A stretch of 30,769 nucleotides of DNA from Chara braunii (taxonomy: Eukaryota > Streptophyta > Charophyceae > Charales > Characeae), in NCBI GenBank assembly GCA_003427395.1, contig BFEA01000252.1:508270-539038 (forward strand), written 5' to 3'. Under the pieces are notes generated by a model. That model saw nothing but the letters and a program-made list of their open reading frames with translations, was not told where the DNA came from and made no database searches. The position numbers were made by a program, and so were the translations under genes. Position 1 is the first letter of the stretch. Every line of letters begins with the position of its first letter. This document shows positions 9,256 through 19,425 of this stretch, piece by piece.

Positions 9256-10187
9256 GTTGACCCAGTTAGATGCAAGCAATACAACGTTCCTCTCATCTTT
9301 TCCCTAGATGCAATCCCTTTTCACAACTTGCAAAACCATTTCTTTAATTAAGTCTGATTTGTCATGAAGGTCAAACGGAAAGTCAAACTGAAAGTAAAAG
9401 TAGGGATGCAGACAATATATTCAATAAACGATAGCAAAAAATACAGATATGGGTTATAACCGAGTTTATAGGGGAAAAACAATGATTATCTCTCAGTTCC
9501 ACATATTCTTGCTGCGGTCCTTCACATTGCAATCCCGCTTGCCGCCTTCCTTTCGTAACCAAGATTAGACTTAGAGTAAGAAGGGCAGAAGGAGGGGTTT
9601 CAGACTCTCGAGATACATGAGGGGGACAACTCAACTCCCAGGAGAGGGCTTTGCAATCTTCAATCACCTGAGGGCCCCGCAATGATGGCCAACACGCACA
9701 GTAGTTCGGTCAACCGAAGCTTAAACCGCTGACTGCAAACCTCTCTAATGAATCCCCGAATCACAGCGATAACCTCCCTTCAACGAGCTCAACCTCTTTG
9801 TCGTGCTTCACAACCCGATACACACTGGTTTCGGCTCAAGGGACGGTCAGAAAATAAAAAACACAGCCCCCTCTCTTTCTTACGCCGCAACAACCTGGCA
9901 TCGTGGTCTTGCTGGCCTCTGTAGCAGGCGGATTGCACACATACAACGACCTTGTAGTCCTTACTAAGCCTTTGGCAACCATCTAGCTCACGGGCGGGCT
10001 CCCATGATGTCGCCCCATTCTTGTCTCAGTCCATACTGTCCCAATCTATTTTCCGGTACCGCACAGGTTGAAAACGAAGTGTCTCCCTGAACTGTTCTGG
10101 CTCTCTTGAACACTCCTCAACAAAAAACAGTGGTCGAGGTTACACAATGCTACTAATTTTGAGTGTCTAAAATCTTAATATGCACGT
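9256..10187. other. Unassigned; weak LTR-like signals
   Basis: Nothing coding was recognised. A purine-rich tract at 9390-9406 followed by TG could be a polypurine tract and LTR start if the arrays just upstream belong to a + strand LTR element. A CCTATAAACT box read on the minus strand near 9465 points the other way. No paired LTR was found, so neither is claimed. Confidence 0.35.
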
Positions 10188-10454
10188 ATGTCTTACGAGC
10201 ATGGAAAGCCACTGTCAACCATAGAGAGCCAACCGACGATCACGAATGGGAAGGACCACGGATATAAGCCGAGCACAAACGATCACTATGGCGAGTCACG
10301 TTATGTTACGATGATGCAGCAGGTTACAATTACGACTGTATATGAAATGGATGACGGCGGGCACGGGCCAAATCGATCCTACAACGAGTGTGGACAACGG
10401 TCGTATAAACTACGAGGGAGGAGGCGCCGGAATCGCAGCTACTGCCAAACATAG
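10188..10454 (+). CDS. Open frame of unknown significance, 88 codons
   Basis: The frame encodes a polar, Tyr/Arg/Asn-rich peptide with a basic end (LRGRRRRNRSYCQT). I recognise no domain, signal peptide or membrane segment, and no promoter or splice site supports it. Its length is within what random sequence gives. It is listed only because the surrounding 9.3-11.8 kb has little else. Confidence 0.1.
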   Translation: MSYEHGKPLSTIESQPTITNGKDHGYKPSTNDHYGESRYVTMMQQVTITTVYEMDDGGHGPNRSYNECGQRSYKLRGRRRRNRSYCQT

Positions 10455-11820
10455 CTAAATCATGGAACTACCGACCGCGCTTCAGCCAGGGGAGGGTTGT
10501 TTCGCTACTCAGATGAGTGAATTCGAATGAATCTTCCGCTAATATATTGGCAATTTGACATTTGGCAGGTGCACCTCGTTTTCACCCCCTGTCGTTGAGC
10601 CCGTGCTTTGAGAAAAACGACCCCTCCTCCACTCAAAACACACCAATCAATCAAGCAAGCTTCCAACCCCACTGCTAGCCTCCTGCTAATCAACGATGAT
10701 GAATCTTCCACTTCAACTCGGGCAGGTTCATTTTTCTCCTCCTACTAACTCCTCTTACCTCGCGCAACCCGTAATGCTGACGTCGTCAAAACCACCTATC
10801 AATCTCAGTGCCCAACTCTACCGACAGGTTCATTCATCATCCAAACGTCCAAGTAGCCTCTTCCCCGCCTGAAATCGCCGACGACCGAGCGAGGCTTGCA
10901 TTTCCCCGCTTCGTCGTATTGACCTTCACCGTTACTTCCGCGCACCTCATCTTCTCATTAACTACTCTTCCACTAACTCTCTTCCGAATCCCAGCACAAA
11001 TTCATGGTCGCTCGTGTTAAAAATGTCTACCCTACACTTTTCCTCGTATTGATCTCGTTGCGTCAGGTTCATCCCTCCCTTGGTGACCTTTACTGCCTTA
11101 GCTCCTCGTCTCTCCGCCCCCGTGTGCGACTCCGACGAGCTGCTCACAACCGGTGTGGCTGCAACTTCCACTGTAATGCCTCTGCCACATTCGACCTCAA
11201 AATGTGTGCTAATCCAACACTGCAGCGCTACAATTGACACAACCAGCCGGACAACAGTAATCGGAACCAAAATTCTGCTAAGGAGTATATTTGCAACTCG
11301 CTTGCCGAACTACTCAGCCCCGACAAATGGTTGACGCTGGAGTGTGCGACCTATGCTAGGCCGTCTATGTAGCTTCAGCACCTCGACCATTGGGAGGGTG
11401 CAAGGCCTGCTGCTAAACCTACAGCGTGGCCTAGCTGGGGCGGGCGCTGGTGCAGATCTTGGTGGTAGTAGCAAATATTCTAATAGAACTTTGAAGACTG
11501 AAACAGAGAGAGTTTCATGTGACCCGCAGCTTGCGGCAATGTTTTTGCTGTGTAATGCTTCGGGCAATAGTAGTCCCCCACCATCTGGGCCCTTATGGCA
11601 TGCTCACACTTAACCTCCTCCAACAGACCGTGGCTGGCATACGAGGCACCTGCATTATCATCTAATAGATGTGTAGCCCCAATCAAACTCCCACAACCCC
11701 AAATGGAGTTCGAACTCAGGTTTGTGTTTCGCCAGTTCGGGGGTGCATCAACTGAACTTAGACCAGGGAACGACCATTTCGTCAAAATGGACATTTTTTA
11801 TTTTTTGAACGAAATTGAAA
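10455..11820. other. Unassigned stretch
   Basis: Many short overlapping frames on both strands and no family signature. Loosely repeated phrases such as CAGGTTCATTC and CGTATTGA(C/T)CT occur several times between 10720 and 11080, hinting at an old degenerate repeat. A palindromic GAGTTCGAACTC at about 11706 resembles a pol III B-box but lacks a convincing A-box. Confidence 0.4.
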
Positions 11821-11821
11821 C

Positions 11822-11843
11822 CGAGTTTTTGTCCGAAAACTCG
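11822..11843 (+). other. Small hairpin beside the large palindrome
   Basis: CGAGTTTT (11822-11829) pairs with AAAACTCG (11836-11843) across a 6-base loop. It lies 16 bases before the left arm of the 162-bp palindrome. Confidence 0.6.
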
Positions 11844-11858
11844 TCAAAATTTGTTGTT

Positions 11859-12020
11859 CCTGAGGGTCCAGCGTTTTACAAACGCTGGACCTCCTGGCTG
11901 TACATGGACCTAGCTTGAGACCAGGCACCTCTAGGCAGGACTGCCTGGAGGTACCTGGTCTCAAGCTAGGTCCATGTACAGCCAGGGGGTTCATCGTTTT
12001 ACAAACGTCGGACCCTCAGG
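11859..12020. repeat. 162-bp near-perfect palindrome (foldback)
   Basis: Left arm 11859-11938 and right arm 11941-12020 are both 80 bases, with a 2-base spacer (GA). The inner 45 bases of each arm differ at two positions. The outer 35 are more diverged but align without gaps. Each outer arm carries its own nested element of the type CGTTTTACAAACG. Candidate identities are a foldback/MITE element, a hairpin small-RNA precursor or a palindromic rearrangement. No flanking duplication was found. Confidence 0.92.
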
Positions 12021-12085
12021 TTAACTTGAGAGCACAAGGTTGATGGATCTGGCCCAGAGATATGGCCAAAGGTTCTTCGTGTACT

Positions 12086-12131
12086 AGTCTACGACCAGGT
12101 GCATGACAAGTCTACGGCCAAGTGCATGACA
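12086..12131. repeat. Two-copy 23-bp tandem repeat
   Basis: The unit starting AGTCTACGACCAGGTGC at 12086 recurs at 12109 with two differences. Short and probably slippage-derived. Confidence 0.8.
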
Positions 12132-13128
12132 ATCGTGCCAAATATATCTTCTATAATTAAGACACTCTTGAAGGACAGGTTAACTACTCACCTCATTCAA
12201 GTAGGATGCCACTATATGGGCAATAAGAGAGCAAGAGAAATATGCAAGGAAAATTAGCGATAGCGAACTTCAGAAATCAAACAGATGTGACCAGATACTC
12301 GTGACCTCGAACCAATAACAGAATTGAATAACGAGTTTCACCAAATAAGAGCACAACAAAATCTCATAATTGACAATATTGGAATAATCTCATAATCATC
12401 AACGAAGAACCAATGTCGATATCCTATCTGGCGCTCGGCGCCCAAACTACAGATGGAAGATCCTATCTAGCCTATCTACAATGCCGCTGATGACGTCAAC
12501 AACTCCCCGAAGTACGAGCAGATCTCGACCAATGCCGTTCGCCTCAAGCACCAGGTATGTCTCTCGTATCACTCACAACCTCGATCCCCAACTCATAGAT
12601 GCCACATGCACCCAAGAACCACCATGTGCCCCATCCAGCTCGCCCGTGAGCACGTGAGCGCTGACCAGCATTAACGTGGCAGCGCTTGCGCAACATGCAG
12701 CCAGTGCCCGAATATCCAATGCGTGGGGCCCTTTCGTATATCGAAGTGGCCTGCTGCTGCGTGCGGCAATGTGGTACTGGGCGTCGACCCAAAAGCTTCC
12801 GGTAGGGCCCACGAGGTTGAGCCTCAGTTCAAAGGCAACAGGCCCACGGCCTGTGGTGGTTACCAACACCCAACTGACCTCAGCCATTGTTCGGTCCATG
12901 TTGTGTATCCAGCCTAGGGCCTGCCTCAGTTACATACGATGAAAGGCAGCCTAGGCCTGGGCGCTCTCAACCAACTGGCGCTGCGCAACTGCTTGAATTT
13001 CCCCAGTTGCGTGGTGACCCCAAAAATGGCATGTAGGCCTCAGTAGAGCCTGCCTTCACTTAGGGCGGCCGACTATGTTGAAAATAGGGCCCAGTAGGGC
13101 GTATCGAGGCCCTGTGCCTCGCACATAA
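12132..13128. other. Unassigned stretch
   Basis: No recognisable gene. Open frames on opposite strands (12573-12899 minus, 12676-12942 plus) overlap and neither shows a known motif. The sequence turns GC-rich after 12540, a composition step with no identified cause. Confidence 0.4.
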
Positions 13129-13560
13129 TACTTCAATGAATCTATCCCAAAGGCATGGATAGGGCGAAGTAAAAAGCAGACGAATCAAAATATCCCCTAA
13201 TGTCACTATATGCAGGAAGAGAGGAGCAAAAATATGTAAGAAGAGAGCAGCAGGTCGCATTTCGACATGTGAAAAATCAATGAATCTATCCTACGGGCAG
13301 GGGTAAATAAAGAGCACCGCATTTCAAATTTCCAACATTCATGAATGCGCCCTAAAGCTATCGAGAAACACAGAGCAACCTAAAAATGAGAGGAAAACTC
13401 TCTCCTTAATCAACCCACCTCGCTATTTCACTTTATCCTATGAGAGCAGAAGAATTCCTACCTCGACATGCCAACAATCAATGAGTCTAACCTACGAACA
13501 AGGATGAATAATGAGCGCAATAATTCCAATATGCCACATCCATGCATATGCCCTTCAACT
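13129..13560. repeat. Three-copy diverged tandem repeat
   Basis: The phrase (A)ATCAATGAATCTATCCTACG, followed by a G-rich bit and AATAAAGAGC-like sequence, occurs near 13133, 13276 and 13472. Two copies are preceded by TCGACATG. Spacing is uneven (about 143 and 196), so internal indels have accumulated. Confidence 0.65.
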
Positions 13561-14076
13561 ATTGACAGATTCAGAGCAGCCCGAATTATGAAACATGTAG
13601 TCATCACGGAAATGGCACTGACGCTCTTGAAACTGCAGACAGGCTCGCATGCCGGTTGCTGCAAACTCTCCCACTGCCCGCAGCAACGCCGTCTCCGACA
13701 GTTCTGCGCTGCATTCTCCCCTGGTCCTCCAAGATTTAGTGAGTGTATTAAAGCAAAACCTCAGCCAGATACTCTTCATTGTTTCAACCAGGTCTGGTGA
13801 GTCACGTTGTTCCATTGGAGTTGTAGACAACACTTCCACTGCCATCACAACACTCCCACTGCTTGTGCTTATGCTGCTGCCATCCTCCCCGTAGTCCTTC
13901 GAGCGTCGCGTGATAGTGTAGTTGGTGATTGGTGTAATTGGTGTATTTGGTGTAATTGGTGTAATTGATGAGTCCCGTTCATGCAGGGCTGCCAGGATGT
14001 CATAGTCCCCGAGCACAAAGAAGCTCTCTCCTCCGATCAAGGAGGTGGGGCTATGACACTTTTCTCCGGGCATCAA
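13555..14076 (-). CDS. Longest plausible non-repeat ORF, 173 codons, unknown protein
   Basis: It starts at the complement of 14074-14076 and reads MMPGEKCHSPTSLIGGES, then FFVLGDYDILAALHERD, a low-complexity TPIT/TPN stretch, an acidic Ser-rich part, and a Cys- and Arg-containing C-terminal half (LRFCFNTLTKSWRTRG, ACLQFQERQCHFR). The TPIT stretch comes from a 9-bp minisatellite in the DNA. I recognise no domain, signal peptide or membrane segment. It could be one exon of a gene, a decayed repeat protein, or a chance frame. Against a real gene: the overlapping + strand is also partly open and no introns or neighbours support it. Confidence 0.2.
   Translation of the reverse strand: MMPGEKCHSPTSLIGGESFFVLGDYDILAALHERDSSITPITPNTPITPITNYTITRRSKDYGEDGSSISTSSGSVVMAVEVLSTTPMEQRDSPDLVETMKSIWLRFCFNTLTKSWRTRGECSAELSETALLRAVGEFAATGMRACLQFQERQCHFRDDYMFHNSGCSESVNS
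13914..13968. repeat. 9-bp minisatellite (GTGTAATTG)n
   Basis: About six imperfect units of GTGTAATTG, with variants GTGTATTTG and GTGATTG. It lies inside the minus-strand frame at 13555-14076 and encodes its Thr/Pro/Ile stretch. Confidence 0.85.
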
Positions 14077-14795
14077 CCATAGCCGGGAGACCTAGCAGGG
14101 TAGATGAGGCAATGAAAGTATGGCGTGGTTACAACGTGTGACGATCTGTTTCTGTAAACGCGTGCCTTTCTGCGTTATGCTATCTCGGAGGTTGATCAAA
14201 AAGGCCCACCCAATTGCATGAATGCCCCCATCTTTTTTTTTTTTTACAAGGCTTGGCCCCATGGCGGTTGGTAATCGATCGACCTTAGCGAGCGAGGAAA
14301 TAATTGTTGTCGTAGCTTCTTTCTTGTTTTGCTAAAAGTGGGGAAGGGAACTTTGGCGCGATCATCGTGTGGGAGAAAATCTTTTTGAATTTTGAAACAC
14401 GAGGGATAATTGTGAGAATTAGGACTTTGAGTGCATCGTAATTTGTCACGGACTTTTGCTGTTGTAACTGCACAGTGCTCCTTACTTGCGTGCGCATTGC
14501 TGCATCCTGCCCTGCGCTCTGCTCCCGCCGCGCCTAAATTTTAATCGCAACTGTAATCTCTTTTTGCTCCTTCTTGGCGAGCGCGGGTGTAACTATAATC
14601 CTCTCCTTCTTGATCCCTTTCCGCGCTAAACTTTGTGCCTCTTTTATGTCTGTCTCATTGGCTAAAAGGTTGCATTACTGGATCGATGCGTGGAGAGTGG
14701 CTACGTCCCCCACGCTACGGCCCAATCATGCAGTTGTAGGCACTTCCTTCTCTTTCTCACCCCGCTTGAGTGAGTCGGGAATTATCTCGCGCAAG
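14077..14795. other. Unassigned stretch
   Basis: It contains a T-run at about 14233-14246 and short frames on both strands without recognisable motifs. Confidence 0.4.
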
Positions 14796-14802
14796 TACCG
14801 AG

Positions 14803-14935
14803 CACTATAAATTTCATAAGTGCAACTAATTCGCTCTCTAATCTACACTTGGGAGTTAGTGTGGTCGAGAGGATCGACTAACAAACGGAGAAAGAACAAT
14901 GAGTAGAGAGTTGGGCGATTTGACGAGCTGGTGCT
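14803..14935 (+). promoter_or_regulatory. Possible TATA promoter and leader
   Basis: ACTATAAATTTC at about 14805-14816 is a good TATA box, followed about 30 bases on by a CT-rich CTCTCTAATCTACAC, like a plant transcription start. An ATG at 14898 opens only 12 codons (MSRELGDLTSWC) before TAG, directly followed by GTATGC, a possible splice donor. Could equally be an LTR promoter. No downstream gene was identified, so confidence is low. Confidence 0.3.
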
Positions 14936-15255
14936 AGGTATGCGGGGTTGATGTGTGGTCGTGAAGGACTGTGGCGCACGAGCGAACTTGGCTTGCATGC
15001 TTAGACTAAGGGGGATGACAACTTCGGATTGTTGATAGGTGCAAGGCGACGGGTTGCCCGCATCGTGGGAACTTTGAGACAGAAAGAGAGAGAGAGAGAG
15101 CGGTCTGTTGAAGTGATGTTATCTCTTCGCATCCTCTGTCTTATTTTAAGTTATGGTTTCATCCATCTTCGTTTGCGTCCTTACTCTCATATTTTTTTTC
15201 CTTGATTGATGTGTGAATTATATTTATCTCCCCCATATCTTCCTTTTCAGTGCAA
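14936..15255 (+). other. Possible intron
   Basis: It runs from GTATGC to a strong acceptor-like tract, TTATCTCCCCCATATC...CTTTTCAG, ending near 15250. A short (AG)n run lies inside at about 15085-15100. The sequence joined by this intron gives no long reading frame, so it would be a leader intron or non-coding transcript if real. Confidence 0.25.
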
Positions 15256-16748
15256 AATGTATAACAATTCCCAAGATTGATTGATTGCTTGAATGACTTG
15301 AAAGCATGGAGGGTTGCCGATCACTGAGCCAATGAATTATGATATGTATGGAATAGGCGTTTTGAAAGATGCATGTTTCTGTGTATGTAACATCGATCGA
15401 TTGTCTATTTTCTTGCGTTAAGCCTGTAGGAGTTGTCTCCCTATAGCAACCCTGGTCCAGATAGATGCATGCATAACGAGTAGTTTGAGACCTCTTCTGT
15501 GCATGCGGCTAGGTAGGGGTTCAATCTTCCTCCTGCATGGCCCATGCGCGTTGGACATCTGATGCTTGTGCCTGTAAGATGATGAATGTTGCATCGAATG
15601 GTTGTCTGATTTGCATTAAGTATGAGGGTATCGTCTCTTCATAATAATACCAGAAACAGATTAGATGTGTGTGTAGCAAATTGGCTCGAATTTTGTTGAA
15701 GATAGATCATGTGCACACACGTATACGAATGACCACCAGCATGACAATCATCACGGATACACGTGTCTACATGACATGTCCCCAATCCGATCGCACTTGG
15801 TACACACAAATGAATGGGCTAAGTCATTTGTGCAAAATATGGTCGTCAGCGTTCGATTCGGGATCACCGACTGTATTTGTTTAAGGGACATTGAGTACCG
15901 AGAATATTGGGAAAACGAACAATTCTTCCGCCGATCGAACTTAAGGCTCCCGGCCTATCCCTGCCAAACTCTCAACGATCGCCTATGTGTCTAGGACTTC
16001 CAGAGGGCCATCAAACGGAATGCCCCAATCCCATATTACCTTGACACCCTGTAACCACTAGTACTACATAACCCTGGGATTCGTTGCTATTGAAACCAAC
16101 TTCCCTTCATTATATCTCCCTCTCCCTTATCATAATCTAATGGTCGTCCTCTGGGAGTCGATAGCCCCCTACTGGCCCTGGAGGCCATGCTCTGAGTGCC
16201 AGCGATACTACACCTATCGAGTTGCGGGATTCGTCAGGCGAACCCGTTCCGAAGCTGAGCGCCGAGAACACAGTCTCCGACTGAGGCCATCCACGTCAGA
16301 CTTCGAGATCTGTGAAACCCGTCGACGACAAGTGTTTACACAAAGAGACGCCCACGACGTTCCCTTCGTACACCAAGTATGAACCCGTCCCTGGCACCAG
16401 GGCCAACGAAACTAGCCGCCCAGCTCTAAGAAGGGCAAAACCAAGAATCTGGTCCTACGATGAGCCACTTGCATTCTTGTCCTTGATAACTTGGCACCGG
16501 AGATCTCAGTTCTAGCTTGGGACTCCACCCCCACTTTCCTAAAATCATTGGCACACCCCTATTACGCACTTTCGAGCCCGCTCTTACTCCGAAAACAGGA
16601 AGTCACGCAGGGCGTGACGTTGGGCGTCACAAGCGTAGCGCTTCTCCATCCTCAGCCGCAGACTGGAGGCAGCCCCCAGCCGAAGCCGACCGCGTAGTGC
16701 AGAATTAGTGCTACCGCGCCGGCAGTCCGCCGCCCCCCATCCACTTTT
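15256..16748. other. Unassigned stretch
   Basis: No conserved product. Two loosely similar blocks, near 15385-15440 and 15585-15645 (both with CATCGA...TTGTCT and TTAAG), suggest an old duplication. Several short + frames at 15669-16708 overlap in different phases and show no recognisable domain. 16605-16630 carries GTGACG/CGTCAC as a small palindrome. Confidence 0.4.
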
Positions 16749-16754
16749 TTTGGA

Positions 16755-16856
16755 TCAGATTCTTAGCTATGAACGTGATTGTGTTCAGATACATTCTCGG
16801 TGGGCCATAATTGCAGGCAAATACCGTTTGGAAGTGATCTTGGGGGAGGCTTCAAA
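16755..16856 (+). repeat. Dispersed repeat, copy 1
   Basis: The phrase GAACGTGATTGTGTTCAGAT, followed by CATTCTCGG, CCATAA, GTTTGGAAGTG and GAGGC, matches 20241-20332 in the same order and strand at roughly 75-80 percent by eye. Family unknown; one of at least two copies in the window. Confidence 0.75.
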
Positions 16857-16883
16857 CCTTCCCTTGTTTCCCCCCCCCCCCCC

Positions 16884-16918
16884 NNNNNNNNNNNNNNNNN
16901 NNNNNNNNNNNNNNNNNN
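16884..16918. other. Assembly gap (35 N) between poly(C) runs
   Basis: The N run is flanked by 13-14 C on the left and 15 C on the right. The true length of the homopolymer is unresolved, and frames reading through it are meaningless. Confidence 0.99.
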
Positions 16919-17181
16919 CCCCCCCCCCCCCCCTTCTTCTCTCAAATTTCTTTAGCCTTTCACTACCTTTCTACCACTACTCCGAAGACTATATAGAGGG
17001 GACCCCTGCAAGCATAGGGCCTCGCAAACAAGGTAAATCATGTTGTTCCCCGCCCCAACAATGATAGTCGGAGATGGGATGGGGTCGCCGGTGGGGGTCT
17101 GGCGAACGCAAAGACGAAGCATTTTGCCAGTAGTTGCGCCTCGCTTTCTCATCGCCCCCCACCCCTCATCGAGTAGCAGTA

Positions 17182-17262
17182 GAGGCTATGACCAACACTC
17201 TCCCACATACCACACGCAACCGACTCGCGCTCGCACTCACACCCGTGTTGGTCATAGACCTC
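17182..17262. repeat. Inverted repeat within a tRNA-headed repeat
   Basis: CTATGACCAACAC (17186-17198) pairs perfectly with GTGTTGGTCATAG (17245-17257). Outer GAGG/CCTC extends the stem past a one-base bulge. The loop is 46 bases. It lies about 70 bases 3' (on the minus strand) of the tRNA-like sequence at 17325-17398 and may be part of the same element. Confidence 0.8.
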
Positions 17263-17324
17263 GCTGATACCGATCAGGGGTATCCAGAGGACTATCACAG
17301 TCTGTTGGCATTAAGTGCGCCACA

Positions 17325-17398
17325 GGCGGTCATGGGGCTTGAACCCACAACCTCCTGAATGCCACTTGCGTGCCTAACCAACTGAGCCAGGCTGTTGG
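17325..17398 (-). mobile_element. tRNA-like sequence (SINE head or tRNA relic) 1
   Basis: Read on the minus strand it has TGGCTCAGTTGG (A-box) and GGTTCAAGCCC (B-box, matching the pol III consensus), with a 5-bp T-stem GTGGG/CCCAT. The acceptor ends do not pair and the D-stem lacks one base, so it is not a working tRNA. Pol III promoter boxes without a cloverleaf are typical of tRNA-derived SINEs. Confidence 0.65.
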
Positions 17399-17500
17399 AT
17401 TTGTTTTTTCCTTTTTTTTTTTCTTTTTTTTTTTTTCTTTTTTTTGAGAGAGAGAACATCGACTACGGGTGTAAAAGGGGTGCTGATAAGAGCAAACACC

Positions 17501-17600
17501 TTTTTTTTTTTTTTTTAATCGCTCCAATCTATTCGTGGGGAGCAGCACGTGCTGGAAACCGGGCCCAGCGTCCCTTGTAATGGAAATATATTCATGATTG
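17501..17600 (-). mobile_element. Poly(A)-tailed repeat core, copy B
   Basis: The minus-strand core is GGGACGCTGGGCCCGGTTTC, then CAGCACGTGCTGCTCCCCAC and AATAGATTGGAGC, followed by GATT and a 16-base A tail (T-run at 17501-17516 on +). The tail orientation fits retrotransposition. The 5' part runs into GAT-rich sequence without an A-box. Confidence 0.85.
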
Positions 17601-17695
17601 ATGATCATTGATGATAGTTTGGGATGATTGAGGATCGTTTAGGATGATTTAGGATGATTCAGGATGATAAGAGATAGATGATGACTCAAATACTA
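17585..17695. repeat. Imperfect (GGATGATTNA)n repeat
   Basis: About eight loosely spaced GATGAT-type units, such as TTAGGATGATTTAGGATGAT. Low-complexity, possibly a decayed minisatellite. Confidence 0.8.
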
Positions 17696-18640
17696 TCCTA
17701 TCCCTAATTTCCTGTATCCATTCCAGCCAACCAATCTCAACTGAGCCTGTGTTGTGCACCAATCAGGCCTCTTCCTGGTCTCACACCCCAATCTGGCTTG
17801 GTTACAGGGCAGTGCTATGGTGTTACCCATCCCAGCTCCGACCATCGTCGGCCAGATTGTAGCCATTAGTCAAGTTTGCAGATCGCCTTTCTCCGTCGGC
17901 AATCCCAGACCTCTATACAAAGCCTCAAGCTCCTACTCAAGCAGGTTACAAGGCACCGCCCCAGCGCCGGTCAGAGTCGTTCTGGCGCCAACTCAACCTG
18001 GCCATTACACAAAAAGGCTCAATTAGGAAATTAGCTAAGCTAGAATGCCAACTAGAAATCTAGGATTTGACAATATCAGACTTCTGATAAAAAAAACCTT
18101 CTTGATGATGAAATTTGATAAGTACCCTGAGATGATCACAAAGATGATGTATAATGTTGAGGATGCTGATGAGTATTCCTCTCCACTCCTCCCCTTCTTC
18201 CATGTACTATCCTCCTCTCCCCTCGTTTCCTGTTCTCCTGTTCTCCTCTCGCTGCCTCCGCTGAGCTGAACCCCGCTATCAGTATGAAGTTCCTCTAAGC
18301 CCCAACGAGAGAGATAACCTCCCTATTCCCTTCTGCCTTGAAGTAACCAGTTCCCCCAAAAGGTGTACCTCAAACCTAAAACTCTGACCTAGTCTGCCTC
18401 CGCCAGATTCTAAAGATAATGCGCCCCCATACATATCTCCCAGCCCCAGCCCAGGTCAGCTCTCATCATTTGCGTCTACTCCCTAAAGGGCAATCACCTC
18501 CCACCTTGTGTTACCCCTGTGGAGTAGCACTCCCTTCCTGACCGACCTACCTACCAACAAGACCATAACCTATCTGGGCGAAGAGAATATAACCACCAAC
18601 ACGGAGATAACTACTAATTGATGAAAAAATGAATAAGAAA
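17696..18640. other. Unassigned stretch
   Basis: Pro/Ser-coding C-rich sequence and short frames; no motif recognised. Confidence 0.4.
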
Positions 18641-18641
18641 C

Positions 18642-18643
18642 TG

Positions 18644-18674
<31 letters not shown>

Positions 18675-18715
18675 AAAGATTGAGATTGGTAGATGATGAT
18701 GGTGATGATGATGAC
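18642..18715. repeat. (GAT)n microsatellite
   Basis: About ten perfect GAT repeats, then a second short run at 18693-18715. It generates His/Ser-rich frames on the minus strand. Further GATGAT pieces are scattered to about 19100. Confidence 0.95.
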
Positions 18716-19425
18716 GGAATAAAATTGGCAAGAAATAAGTAAGGAACGTTTGACTTGCGATGCCCTAATGGCACCGGTGTGGAAGATTGACAACTCACTA
18801 TTGTTGTAATGAAAATAGAAGATGACAATGATTACAATTTTTATGGAGAAGTCCGAATGACGATGAAGAAGATGAGGAAGCGAAATGATGATGACCACCG
18901 TCAACAGTGATGGCGACCACCGGCAAAAAAAGATGCAGGTGGCGTATATGACGAGCTTTGATATGTGAAGACAACCAGCGACAATGTTGATGATAAACCA
19001 TTGCTTCTGACAAAAAAAACTTGCACAGGAAAAAACAACAACAAAAGAACACAAGAATGAAGAAGAGCTCCCTTGATGATGATCTCGCTGACGATCCTGT
19101 TGCTGTGATGATGCTCCAAGCTGGTCCAGCGGCCTCCACACTTTGGTTTCATGGGGCTGACTCCACTTTCTTCCACCGACGTCGACTTTCACCAACTCGC
19201 TCGAGCGCTCCAGCCTCTATAAGGGCATTGGCTATGGAGTACTTGACGTGGAAAGCACAGGGGAAATGGACAAACAGCGGCTTCCACCACTATTCTCCCT
19301 CTTCCACAATGCCTCAGGCCAGCCGCCATGTCAGCCTGTGACGTGGATTGGCCAAGTGCCTCTGGATGCCATGAGTGCGTTAAGCGCTATCGCCAGATCC
19401 TTTTATCCCCTCACAGCGTCCTCAT
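18716..19425. other. Unassigned stretch rich in GAT/ATG triplets
   Basis: The triplet bias keeps frames open on the minus strand (for example 18614-19195), but the encoded low-complexity peptides show no domain. Confidence 0.45.

Noticed and set aside
11700-11720. Pol III B-box-like GAGTTCGAACTC
   Set aside because: It is palindromic by itself and no acceptable A-box lies at the right distance on either strand.
14898-14936. Start of a spliced protein-coding gene
   Set aside because: The ATG opens only 12 codons before TAG and joining the proposed intron gives no long frame.
15365-15645. Tandem duplication of CATCGA...TTGTCT blocks
   Set aside because: Similarity by eye is low and interrupted; kept only as a remark in the region description.
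16708-17064. ORF crossing the N gap
   Set aside because: Contains unknown residues from the 35-N gap and poly(C); frame is undefined.
17325-17398. Functional tRNA gene
   Set aside because: Acceptor ends do not pair and the D-arm lacks a base, despite good A- and B-boxes.
18614-19195. 193-codon minus-strand ORF
   Set aside because: Kept open by GAT/CAT triplet repeats giving Ser/His/Ile runs; no recognisable domain.
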